From contig JASANE010019221.1 of the NCBI GenBank assembly GCA_030248225.1, positions 1 to 64,000 on the forward strand: 64,000 nucleotides of DNA, read 5' to 3'. This document shows, in pieces, positions 11,526-21,794 of the stretch. Both the position numbers and the translations under genes were made by a program. The stretch comes from Trileptium ribeirensis (taxonomy: Eukaryota > Nematoda > Enoplea > Enoplida > Thoracostomopsidae). A model generated the notes under the pieces. That model was not told where the DNA came from. It ran no database searches and saw only the letters and a list, made by a program, of their open reading frames with translations. Numbering within the stretch: the stretch's first letter is position 1; each line of letters opens with the position of its first letter.

Positions 11526-12614
11526 TTATGGTAGGGCAAAGCGGAAGTGACGCTTAGTTTCAACTTTGCTCTGGATTTTCGTTTAATACTTTTAAATACG
11601 CAAAGAATTGCGTACTTCAGCTTACACCAGCGGCTCACAATCCGATATCTATTTATGAAAAGGAAGGCATATACTCGGCTTCCTCGATATTTCTTTGTGA
11701 AAGGAAACGTCTACACTCGGGTGTCCGTATTACGAACTGTTATATTTGGTTATAAATGCATGCAGCATAATGAATGTGCGTTGGTTTAATGTTGGCAAGT
11801 ATAACCTAGGATAGTGAAAGGCGTAGTACCCGAGTATCAGGTAAAAGCGGCACAAATAAGTAACCCTACTCACAGTACTATTTTAATTAGTAATATTTTC
11901 CTTATAAAATCGTACGAAGTGGCCATAAGTCTAATAGGAGCGACAGGTTAATAGCAACGTACTTGGCTTAGTAATATCTTAAAACTTCGGCCCCTTTGTG
12001 TCGAGTGAGATATTCCAGGGTTAGAATACAGGTGGGAACACTAAGTAGCTTTAACTTAACCTAAAGGCTAACAAATAGGGATCGTCAGGCGTATTTAAAT
12101 CAGTGGCCAAAGTGTGTGGTGAGCTAGAAAGTCAGACTGCATAAAGTGAAAGAGTCAGACTGTGCAAGAGAGCCCAGTGCAGTCTGCGTGAGGTAAAATA
12201 CGGTACTAAAGCATAGTGCCGCGGCTTTTCATCACGAGCTAACAGGACAGTATTACGATTCAAATACGGTCCTCAAAAATAGTGCCGCAAGTGATCACGG
12301 GCATAGTAATAGTATCCTAATATTTTATCGTGCTTCGAAATAAACCTTATATATACGCGTCTGTTGCCCAACTATCTGGAACTCGAGCAATAGAGCCGAG
12401 CAAGCATCACGCCGCTTCACGAAATATAAGGCACTAATACCGCTCACGAAAAAAACACGCGCCACACTAGCGTCCCACCGGCCTTCTACTGGCCACACCT
12501 CGAACCGCACAATGTCTCGTTGACGAATCCCGACCACTTTTTAATTCCGATAGCCGACATAAGAAAATTCCCCATCCAACCCCTCCCCCAAGAAAACAAC
12601 TTAAAATATAACAG
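11526..12614 (+). repeat. 3' LTR (copy C), with about 485 bp internal deletion
   Basis: Direct repeat of 4026-5570: it begins TATGGTAGGGCAA, carries the same tandem phrase ggaaacgtctacactcgggt (about 11704), the TATA-like cttataaaatcgtacg (about 11900), AATAAA (about 12340) and the U5-like block to about 12600. At about 12037 it jumps from the part matching B 4511 to the part matching B 4997, a clean internal deletion. It is probably the 3' partner of LTR B because both flank the gag-bearing region in the same orientation. Confidence 0.72.
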
Positions 12615-12919
12615 CAGGTGTGATTCTGGGTTACTGATTTTGACGGTAAAGCAGGTCGTTGTTCAATCTTTGTATGGGAACTACTGCAATATGTTTCCAC
12701 TAAGATTATTAAAAGGAAGGATTGTTTTCATTTGGTGCGTCAAACCTGATAGAATTTGGGATTTCGCGCCTTATACGAGTTGGTTTAGTTGGGCGGACTC
12801 AGAGAAGGGTCGTGTTCAATCGGCTGTTCCTCAATGGTTTTAGCTCGAATAAGCCAAAAATGTCGTTTCAAACCTGGCTTATGTGAATTTAAGAATATTG
12901 TTAATGTTTATAACATTTT
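12615..12919. other. Non-coding, nothing recognised
   Basis: Sequence between the 3' LTR and the foldback element. An open stretch to 12843 reads into it from the LTR but has no recognisable protein character. Confidence 0.4.
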
Positions 12920-14430
12920 ACTTCCAAACAAAATCGAGGGTTTCAGAGTTTAAGTATCGTTTAGATGTGGTTTTTTGAATCTGATCATCATGTTTCCAGA
13001 ATCTGCGCGAAAATCTTAGATTATGAAACGTAGAATTTTGGCATTTAATAGAATCGACAATTGTGATGAATCTATAGTAATACTACACGATTCCATATGA
13101 TTAAAGTATGCGGAATTCGACAGCTGGTTAAGGTTAAGTTTTTACCCGGCTGGGCCGAAATGTCGAAATGTTCCGAAATCATAATACTCGAGTATCGGCA
13201 GGTACTGCCGATGTAGTCCGCTCGCAGCCAGAGCAGAAAGATGCATTTACAAACTACATTGGATCTAAGTTCAAATGGCATTTGGTCTTTAAAGCTAAAA
13301 CTGTTTTAGTGTTTTGTCATGTAAAGAACTATACAGCAACTTAAGCTTGAAAAGTCTTATCAAGAACTTTATTAATGTGTTTTCTGAACCCATGTGCAAG
13401 AATACCAAAATACGGCAGACTTAACGTGTTGACGTGCTGTTCCGCTTGAACCTGATCAGTGTTGTTGTTAGTTGAAGAGCTAGTATTTGTTGTAACTAAT
13501 TGTAGTTGTTCAATACAAGTTGTAACACTACAACTTGTATTAAAAAATTTTGGCCTACATTATAGTATGGTTGATCCAACTGACAAGATTTGTACAAAAT
13601 CATATTGTGGTCATGCTGAGGGTAAGCTTACAAATTTAGTCAACATCTAGTATAAAAATAAGCTTATCATCCAATATATACCAGTATAAACTGGTTCAGG
13701 CCGGTAGACTCAGGCGTTATCTATTTTATACGGTACACCAATAGTACACAACGATAATGTACCCTTGAGACCCATCATGTCATGTGTCAATTCAAGCATG
13801 CTCAGATTGGCACAATTCTTGGTACTCATTGTTGAACTAACTAGCTCTTTTGCTAATAACTGTTAGGGACCAGACTCAAGCGGAACAGCAGCTTAACACG
13901 TTATGCCTGTCGTGTTTTGGCATGCCCACACTTTGGGTGGAGAAAACACATTAATCAAGTTATAAAAAACACTTTCTCAAGCTTAAATTTCCGTGCGGTT
14001 TTTACATCAGACAAAAAAACTAAATCAGGTTTTTAAGTTTAAGGTATATATACATCTTGCAATACAGTTGTTATGACTGGTACATGGGTTTATCCCGTGC
14101 TTTGCTGTTGTGCAGACCACGTGTGCAGTACCTGCCGTAACCTGACCACTAGGATTCCGGAACATTTCAAGATTTCGACCTGGGCGGGTAAAAAACTCAT
14201 CTATTACCAGATCCAGGATTCCATGGTGTTTAATCATATGCAATCATGTAGTTTTAACACTGATTCATCGCAGTTTTCGATTTTAGCACTGGCCAATAGC
14301 TGCGTTTCACAGTTCAAGGTTCTCCACAGGATTTTGAAGAACTTAAGAATCAGGTTCAAAAACCACGTTTAAACGATACTTCAACTTTGCAACCCTTGTT
14401 TTTGTTCTGAATTCAGCTGTTCAGATTTTT
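12920..14430. mobile_element. Large foldback (inverted-repeat) element
   Basis: The left arm (about 12930-13460) and right arm (about 13866-14400) are inverted copies. Examples: the left reverse complement reads caagcggaacagcacgtcaa and the right reads caagcggaacagcagcttaa; both arms carry agaaaacacattaat in this sense; further out, taatcatatggaatcgtgtag matches taatcatatgcaatcatgtag, and aaaccac(a/g)t(c/t)taaacgatac is shared. Arms look roughly 70-75% identical with indels. The unpaired centre (about 13480-13860) has no recognisable protein. Terminal motifs and target duplication were not found, so the superfamily is unknown. Confidence 0.7.
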
Positions 14431-14950
14431 TCATTGTTTTATTGTTTAGTAACATATACGTCGACACACAACATGACCACGTGAAAATCAGGTGCTTACG
14501 TTCAGAAAAGAAATGAATATCGTGAGAGATTCTGATGCAATAGTTGCGTCTGATGTGACAATTCCACGTGGACATCCGCCCACGTCTAATGCAATCATAT
14601 CTGTTTCTTGGGTGCTTTCTTGCATATAAAACTTGTTCATTTTGCTTAGTAAACTCTTGCTGTATTAGTAATCTAGTACGATACCCGAATACCATATTGG
14701 TGAACCTGACTGTTTTATTTCATTGACACTTAATTTTCATTTGCTCTCTTTGTTTCCTTTTCTATCTCTCTCTGTTGTTTTGCTCGCATCTGACTGTTTC
14801 CTTGGCCCAAGTGTGATGGTATTCGTTACTTTCCGACCTTACAGACGCACAGTGTGATCCAAACACAGTCCACCAGATCCATTGACCAATCACGTGCCGC
14901 CTGTTCGACGGCACAACCCTCATACTCGAGACGCAACCATCGGATAATCA
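14431..14950. other. Non-coding or unrecognised; may include the 5' part of the gypsy relic
   Basis: A T/C-rich patch at about 14725-14790 resembles a leader. I could not recognise an LTR for the element that follows. Confidence 0.3.
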
Positions 14951-14954
14951 GTCC

Positions 14955-15450
14955 GTGTTCAATCGTGCAGCCACGGCGTCCACAACCAATAAAGCAAACC
15001 GCGAAGTACTACTTCAACCTGTAATCAATCAAGTCAAACGAACAACCTGCACAGAGCGAGTCCGTAGACCGTTCAACCAGAATAATAAAAACGGTACAGT
15101 GATCAACATCCGACTGCGCAAGCAATTATACGGTGGCCGCTGCAACGGCCTAACTTACACCCTTCTGTCCGGCCGATCCTGAGCTTTATTTCGCTCAGAT
15201 TAAAGCTCAGCTGGCCACGTGAGGATTCATAAGCAGCTTAACGAAATTTCGCTACGTTGTCGGAGCATGTCACAGAAGTCCGTGGCTTGATGATCAGATC
15301 CCTCGAAGAACAATCCATACGAAGTGTTCCGCGAACAACTCATCAAAATCTTTCCACGTCGCAGCAAGGTGAACGCGGAAGAACTGGGCAATCGCAATCC
15401 AAATCAGCTGCTCGGATCAAGCATAAATGCCCTCGATGACACAATCCTCC
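14955..15450 (+). pseudogene. Ty3/gypsy gag relic (CsRn1-type capsid wording)
   Basis: Broken reading frames. At about 15175-15225 the frame reads PELYFAQIKAQLAT, then after a stop LTKFRYVV (about 15237-15262). Together these match the capsid-start wording common in CsRn1/Kabuki-type Ty3/gypsy elements. A downstream ORF (15257-15439) continues a basic, Gln/Ser-rich stretch. No intact zinc knuckle was seen. It precedes the protease relic on the same strand in the normal gag-pol order. Confidence 0.6.
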
Positions 15451-15520
15451 GGTAGTTTTCCATGCTACACCTACCAACGCAGTCGGTCTACAGATCCACA
15501 GCAATCGTCAGCCGGACGCG

Positions 15521-15850
15521 ATGGACTTTGCTGATACCACGGGAAATTCGGGTCAACTCCAACGAAGTGTTTCAGCCCATACAATATGGCGGGAAACGGT
15601 GGAGCGGGACATTAGCTACGACAAATGTGCCGACGTTAACAATCGTCTCTTCTTTGTCTTGGACCTCCACTCAGGACATCGGTTCCACATCGACACCGGC
15701 GCCCAGGTTAGTGTCCTAAAGGCCCAAGCAAACCTCAACCACCTTCCAAGCCGCCAACAACACTACCATCAAAACCTTCGAGCAACGATCCCTCACACTC
15801 AACCTCGGAATCAAACGGACAATCCGATGTGTTTTACTCCTTGCTGATGT
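15521..15850 (+). pseudogene. Ty3/gypsy aspartic protease relic
   Basis: The frame starting at 15521 reads NRLFFVLDLHSGHRFHIDTG, continuing AQVSVLKA. The catalytic DTG triplet is at 15692-15700. The wording xLFVxDxxSGxxFLxDTGAxVSV is the usual retroviral-type protease start in this Ty3/gypsy group. The frame then shifts near 15750 and continues in another frame through the flap region to about 15900 (IIGVDLMSHF-type wording near 15860). Only the motif is intact; the enzyme is not. Confidence 0.75.
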
Positions 15851-15989
15851 CAATTATTCGATCATCGGCGTCGACCTCATGTCGCATTTCGTCCTAGCTC
15901 TTGATGTCCGTTGCTTCCGATTGTGTTATGTTGTCGCATGTCAACCCGTCCGCGGTATTAATTCAAACATCCACTCCCTTCAACCTGGT

Positions 15990-16790
15990 TCTGCTTGAGC
16001 AATTCCCCAGAATCACCGGCGCAACCACAGTTTCGCTAGCCCGACACAACGCCTGCCATCACATGGAAACGTTATGCTTTCCTGTCTACAGTCGACCAAG
16101 GCGCCTCCCTCGGCACAAGCTCTCAATGCTGCCAAGAACAAGTTTGAACACATTATGGATCTTGGTATCATGCAACCCTCATCGCGCAACTTCTGTTTCT
16201 GTCCCGAAGAAAAGTGGCGATTGGCGACAGTGTGGTGATTACAGGGCGCTCAGCATCTCAGCGCTGCCAAACGATACCCGATCCGCCACATTCAGGATTT
16301 TATAGCGCATCTCGCTGGCAAAACGATTTTCTCAAACGTCGATCTGGTTCAGGCGCGTGAGCAGATCCCGTTGACGTCGGTCGACATACCAAAGACGGTC
16401 ATCCCTATTCCGTTCAGACTTTTTGAGTATTTCCGGATGCACTTCGGTCTTCGAAACGCTGTGCAAAGCTTTCAATGTTTCATGGCTCAGGTCATTCGAA
16501 GCTTGGTGCTTTACCTACGTCTATCTAGACGATATTGTCTTTGCAAGTCGACGATCACCAGCAACGTCTCAATCAATGTTCGGAGCCCTGGACGAATTCG
16601 AGATAATAATAAAACCCGATAAGTGGCATTTCAGAGTGTCATCCCTCCAGTTACTTGGTCACCTCTGGAACAACGAAGGCATCCGCCTGCTCGAGACGAA
16701 GGTGCAGGCGATACACAATTTGTGGTGCCCGATGCGAAAAAGAAGCTTCATGAGTTCCTTGAGATGTTCAATTTTTATCATCGCTTGATT
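15990..16790 (+). pseudogene. Ty3/gypsy reverse transcriptase relic
   Basis: RT motifs are present in order but across several frames. At about 16060-16130 is CHHMETLCFPVYSRPRRLP (entry segment), then FEHIMDLGIMQPSSRNF (about 16145-16195). At about 16205-16255 is SVPKKSGDWRQCGDYRAL. At about 16284-16345 is HIQDFIAHLAGKTIFSNVDL, then YFRMHFGLRNAVQSFQ (about 16429-16476). The catalytic box YLDD is intact at 16522-16533. At about 16610-16690 the thumb wording PDKWHFRVSSLQLLGH follows. Frameshifts near 16200, 16260 and 16490 and a stop at about 16230 make it non-functional. High confidence as a Ty3/gypsy RT. Confidence 0.9.
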
Positions 16791-17350
16791 CCTCTGTGTG
16801 CCGAACAGACAACACTACACACATCGCTTGTTACTAAAGCAAAATCCACCAAGACGCTTGAATGGACGGCCGATTCAACAACCGTATTCCAATCGTGCAA
16901 AGACACTTTGGCTCAAGGAACTCTTTTGGTCCATCCGAAGCCGAACGCTCCTCTGAATATCCTTGTGGACGCTTCAAACATCGCAATCCGAGCAGTCCTT
17001 CAACAACACAATAGTGGCTAATGGGAATCGCTGGCATTCCATTCAAAGAAATCCACGTCGGCCGAGACCCACTGCTGTACCTTCGCCACATACCTGTTGG
17101 CGATCTGCTCTGCGATGCGTCACTTCCGTTATTTGGTCGAAGGAAGGCCGAAACTTCTCCGTCCTCACGGATCACAAGCCGTTGACTTTAGCGGTTCAAA
17201 CCCGTTGGAACGGTCAGACTGCCGAGACCGTCACAATAACGCGAGAAAACGAGCAACAAGGACAAGCCCAAAAGCTGAAATTGAACGCACAACACTTGCT
17301 CGAGTCAGTTGATCGAGACAAATCTCAAAACATCCGTAAACGAGCTCACC
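16740..17350 (+). pseudogene. Ty3/gypsy connection and RNase H relic
   Basis: The segment KKLHEFLEMFNFYHRLIP (about 16740) leads into RNase H. LNILVDASNIAIRAVLQQ carries the first catalytic Asp at about 16968. After a frame break the wording LLAICSAMRHFRYLVEG (about 17090-17140) replaces the usual ELLAIYxAxxHFR; the Glu is not preserved in the frame I read. NFSVLTDHKPLTLAVQTRW (TDHKPL at 17167-17184) is in a third frame. No integrase HHCC or DDE segment follows, and the region after 17365 has no pol character. Confidence 0.85.
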
Positions 17351-17529
17351 CAACAAACCTGTAATTGACCTCAACAAAGAAACAGAACTTGTAACAAAGA
17401 CCTCAACAAATTGTAAGAACGCAATGCGCACTGGTCGAAATGGAATATACCAAATCGCATACGTTACTACGGAATTGCATCCCGCCGAATCAGACCAATT
17501 TTGTTCCTAACTTCGTTGCTTCACAATCA
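17351..17529. other. Junction after the gypsy relic
   Basis: Contains an imperfect direct repeat of acctcaacaaa (about 17367 and 17400). No LTR, PPT or gene seen. Confidence 0.3.
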
Positions 17530-18120
17530 TGGCATATCAACTAAACGACATCGATTTCCAACGAAAAGAGACATTTAGCCTGTATGTCAAACAATTACTC
17601 ACCAGTTGGCAACAATGCTTGGAAAACCAAACACTTATTGATTCGCAAAATCGTGTTGGTTGACTATTAACATTATTGCGCCAAGTGGAAGTTAAAATCT
17701 GCGATGTATTTTTGCGCGAAGGGCTTCCTACGCGCGATTATACGGTGCCTACATTGAAGAATTTTTGACATTTCTCAATGATCCATTAACCATAGCCGGA
17801 AATCATAATCACGCCTCTCGACTAGCAACGCATAAAGATTTGCATAATGAAATGAATTAACCCCGTGAAATATAGGTCGGAGCAACACAATAAACTCAAA
17901 CATTCCTTGCTAACGATACGACCAATCCGAGCGAATCATTCACATTGGATCGATAACTGCAAGATCTACAACATCGCGTACAAACGACGATATTGTGATT
18001 TGGAATGTCGAACAAGCATTTCAAGATGCATGAACACTAATTCACGCAACGTTTCACGATATGCTTGACACGTTCCTCATATTCATAAAGCCCAAACGAA
18101 AAGTTCCTGACCGAGTCGTG
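17530..18120 (+). pseudogene. Broken protein-like stretch, unknown family
   Basis: An ATG at 17530 opens 44 codons (MAYQLNDIDFQRKETFSLYV...) before TGA at 17662. Protein-like wording then continues through stops and frame changes: LLTLLRQVEVKICDVFLREG just downstream, THKDLHNEMN (to 17860), a frame around 17910-17960 with NPSESFTLDR, and one at about 18010-18115 ending in FLIFIKPKRKVPDRVV. The run is less AT-rich than its flanks and keeps codon-like composition for about 590 bp. I do not recognise the family. It could be the remains of another transposon, a host pseudogene, or an old viral insertion. Confidence 0.35.
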
Positions 18121-20114
18121 TAGCTATAGCATATGCGTTTAGCGATAGCCTATGCAACTCAGATGATGATTGAAGTTATAACAATGGGCCGCGTCTAACG
18201 ATATAGACTTCCCGCGATGATACCCCCGAGTTATCATTATTTAAATATTATTCATGTTTATAGGCCTTCCTCTGTGCATATGGTCGCATCTAACGATAGA
18301 CACCACCCACAGTGCGCATGCACGATAACCTTATTCATTTGATAGTCGGCGTCAAACCGAAAGGCGCAAGCTCAACATCTCTCAATTTAAAAGCAGCTAG
18401 TCATTTTAAAGCTATGATTGTTCTAAAAGATCTGTTTGACAAATAAATTCCAGAAGGTTATGCCGTAATGGAACCAAGCCTTCTGAAGATCACGTATTTT
18501 TGTGCTAAAATTTTTTTGGTATATACTTATTTGTTTTTGACGGTAGTGGCTGCCGTCTGTCCAAGACCACCGGTTGCGAGTAATATATGTAATATACATA
18601 CATGCATAAGTACATTATTAATACACATAATTAATAATACACGCATTACACATATATAATATGTAAATTCTACGTGCATACGCGTCTATTATTATTGTTA
18701 AAATTATTTTTTGTTTATTATTATGTGTGTCATACATGCTGTCGCTCCAAGGTCTCAGGGTGTAGTTGGGTGGGAGTCGTTTTAGGGGGATAGAGGCCCT
18801 CGGTGGGAAGGTCGTCAAGGTAGGGAGTAGCGGAAAAACGCTGACGACATTCTTCCTCCGCCCCTCGCACACTCAATGTGGTCAATTTCACACCACTTTT
18901 TGCAATTGTGGCCTATTTTCGCTAAAATTTTCCGAGTGCTTAAGGCACGCGAAAATGGGTAGTTTCGAATGGTGCGGAGACTCAGGAGTAGTGTGGTGCC
19001 ATTAGGGGAAGTAGATCAGGGTTTTGGGGGAAGGGGTAGCCCGCTCCCGGAACCCTTCTGGGGCATGTATGATGTGTGTATTTTATTTCTTTTCCAAGGT
19101 GCCATGATCCACATAATTTGCATATATTCAGTTTTATTCTAAATTTTCTTTTCTTTATATATATAATTCTACTCGGTGGTAGATTTCGAGTAGAACGGTC
19201 GTGTCTTCAATCTGTGCTTAAATGCAATTTGATTTTTGTTTTAATATAATGATAGGGCCAATGCCATTATAAGGTTCTTGTGTTAAGTCACAGTTTCCAT
19301 CTGTCTCTAGGCGATCTCAATATCAAAACATTTGTTTACAACGCTTGATCTCTATAACTAGCATCATTAATTTCGAGCGCGGTTGCCATTACGTACTGTT
19401 ATTGTTAACTTATCTCTTTAATAATACTTTAAAAGAATTAATGGGGTCATACTTGCGTTTATACAAAATGGCAATAAAAATCGACGCGGGCCACAGAGCG
19501 GAGACAAAAAACTTGATAACTGTCTAGCTTAGCACCGCGATTGAGACAAAATTGAAGTTGCGTTTATCACTGGCCAATTTTGTAACCATGTAAAAAGGAA
19601 AACACAAATTAAAGCATACTGGCTCATGGTCACTTTACATCTTGGCATAACTTCTAAGCCATCCGCCATAATATTCTTCATTCGTAGACGCTACATCGAG
19701 AGTATTATATCCTCGTGATGGCCGATGAACGTGTAAATTAACTTGAAGTGCTGAATTCAAACAGGCACCACAACGACCCGGCCCCATGAATTTAAAATAA
19801 TTAACGTCTTTCAAAATCACCCACTACAAGATAATTTGAATAACTAAGCATAGCTATGACGCTGTAAAATTTCCGCTTAATTAATCGCTGTTTGGTTTTT
19901 AAACGATAAATTTGTGTTATCAACAAAGAATGTATTCCGAAATACGCATTTCGCTATGAATTGCGTTTTTTGTTTCACTGTGGGTGGCTAAAATTTAGCG
20001 AATGTTTTCAATAAGTAGTCCATCCCACGCCTTCGGTTCGGCTGTTCGGAGAGATACAAAATATAGCCATTAAGGTCCAACAGTTAACACTCACAAACGG
20101 TCGCCCATCAGACA
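18121..20114. other. Mostly non-coding; one short minus-strand ORF
   Basis: AT-rich region with an ATA/TTA-rich tract (18580-18730) and a G-rich block (18760-19060). A minus-strand open stretch of 61 codons (19635-19820, reading GPGRCGACLNSALQVNLHVH near its start) has protein-like wording but no recognised domain and no clear splice context. Nothing else supported. Confidence 0.35.
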
Positions 20115-20350
20115 TTATACAATATTAGAATTTTTCAGGAATCTAGCTTTACCCAGAATTTTATTTCTCTCTTCTTGATTATGAAGCCGAACTTGCACCA
20201 GTCGATCCATACCGTCATTTAATTTTCCCAATCTTAGTGCTGATGCTATATTGCAATCAAACAACCGCTCAACCACCTGTAGGTGGCTAAACGGCGTACT
20301 CCGAACGTCATCATTCCTAGCTGACACCGACACGGTTGACTCGTTTAGTA
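20115..20350 (-). pseudogene. LINE ORF1-like fragment
   Basis: On the minus strand the frame reads VVERLFDCNIASALRLGKLN and then DRLVQVRLHNQEERNKILGK and ARFLKNS. The pattern of a cysteine/helix segment, RLGK, a basic strand and an E-R-N-K-I-L-x-x-A-R-x-L helix resembles the C-terminal domain of ORF1 proteins of CR1/L2/jockey-type LINEs. Only this piece is present. The open frame extends to 20423, but its N-terminal part crosses the inverted-repeat end at 20382-20405 and is probably not part of the protein. Confidence 0.5.
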
Positions 20351-20381
20351 CAATGATGACAACGTTGCCTATCAGAAATCT

Positions 20382-20584
20382 GGCCCATGTCAACTTTAGG
20401 GGCCGAAGTATAAAGCATGCCATACCGTTCTTGATATACTGAGCCTAAGTCTTAGCCTAAGCTAAGGTCTCTATATGAGCCATGTACTAAGCCTAAGTCG
20501 GGGGGCTGCCGCCCGCGCACCCCCGCTCTAAGCTGTTCTATTTTCTAACGTTATAACGTCCGGCCCCTAAAGTTAACATGGGCC
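20382..20584. mobile_element. 203-bp element with 24-bp inverted repeats
   Basis: Left GGCCCATGTCAACTTTAGGG plus GCCG (20382-20405) matches the reverse complement of the right end (20561-20584) with one mismatch. The interior (20419-20540) belongs to dispersed family R3, also found near 34223 and 46721, where these flanking inverted repeats are absent. Target duplication was not established. Confidence 0.6.
20419..20540. repeat. Dispersed repeat R3, copy 1
   Basis: Core phrase (c/g)ccgttct..atactaagcctaag(t)cttag(c)ctaagctaaggtct followed by a C/G-rich part gggctgccgcccgcgcaccc. Related copies at 34223-34330 and 46721-46832. Confidence 0.6.
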
Positions 20585-20599
20585 AAAAATCTCATCAGC

Positions 20600-21794
20600 G
20601 GCGGGGTCCGCGGTATCTATTGAATTCGTAGTTGCATTTTCCGAATTTAAATTCACACTTGTGGACGGCATACAATCAATTCTAGAATTTTCGTATGCTT
20701 CCACATAAAGACAAAATCAGTTTAGTTTTCCGGAATATAAGGCACATTTTTGAACAAATTCTGACCAACAGGAGGACAACATCACAGTACCAAGGTAAAA
20801 ATAATTTGTTTTGGTCACGTCTCCAAATGCAACTTTAGACAAGCCATAATAATTCGTCACACCATAGAAATTGTTTTGGCATAGCTCGTAACTATGATCC
20901 TGTGGTTTATTCACATGTATTACCATCCGACAGGAGTACGATCCTCAATGGAATATCTGGCTATCTCTATGGGAAAGCGGGTCGGCGAACCCATCCTAGC
21001 CTCAGATGACTCCCTATACCCCTGTAAGCATGCGTTGTCTAAGCCATAACGGTCTATAAGGGATGTCGTGACCTGCGATTTTTCGTATGAATATTACACT
21101 TAGAATAAGTAGATTGAGTGTCGATTTTGGTTCCGTCATTGGAATGTTGGTTTATCAGTCTGTTGATTCTGTTAGTGCGGCTGTTTTCTGAGTGGTTTAA
21201 ATTATAGTAGAAGTTTTGATACAGGTGGTTACCCCTATAATTCGGATCCCTCAACTCATATTCGACATTCTTCCACGGCGCGCAGATGATTTTAGCGAAA
21301 TTGCCGAAAAGGATACAATTTGGGGTAAAATTGGCGAAAGTTGAGGTAAAATTGGAAAAATGTAGGAGGAGTTCAGGGTGAGGGGCCTGAGGACCTCCAC
21401 CCGACGAGCTCTTCCCCAACAACGCCCTTCAGGGTTACTTGGGCCGTTTAATCTATAGAAAGACTAAAAGTTATACCAAGACTATACCTACACTACTGGT
21501 GTCCAGGATACGCGTGCGCTGGTTGCAGATAGTTTCGGCAGGAGGGGAGGTGCGCGGAGGGAGATAACCAAATGATTCTTCCCGTTCTCCACTTGTTCCA
21601 CACAATTTACCCATGTTGTCAATTTTCCCTTAAAAATATTGTAATTTTGCATATAAAATTCGCAAAATTTCCCGGTGCCTCTGGCGCAGCTAAGAGGAGG
21701 ATGAGCAGGGGAGTTGTGGAGGTGTGGAAAACTAGGGAAGTTACTCCTAACCTTCTTAAGCACACTTGTGTTAGACCAGATTAGCATTTAAACT
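20600..21794. other. Non-coding, nothing recognised
   Basis: Several open stretches (for example minus 21054-21422 and 21488-21787) lack any known-protein character and lie in G/C-skewed repeat-like sequence. A short phrase ttttgccaa/ggtaaaattgg recurs here and around 51160. Confidence 0.4.

Noticed and set aside
21054..21422. 122-codon minus-strand ORF
   Set aside because: Composition follows a G-rich repeat-like block; no domain, no supporting exon signals.
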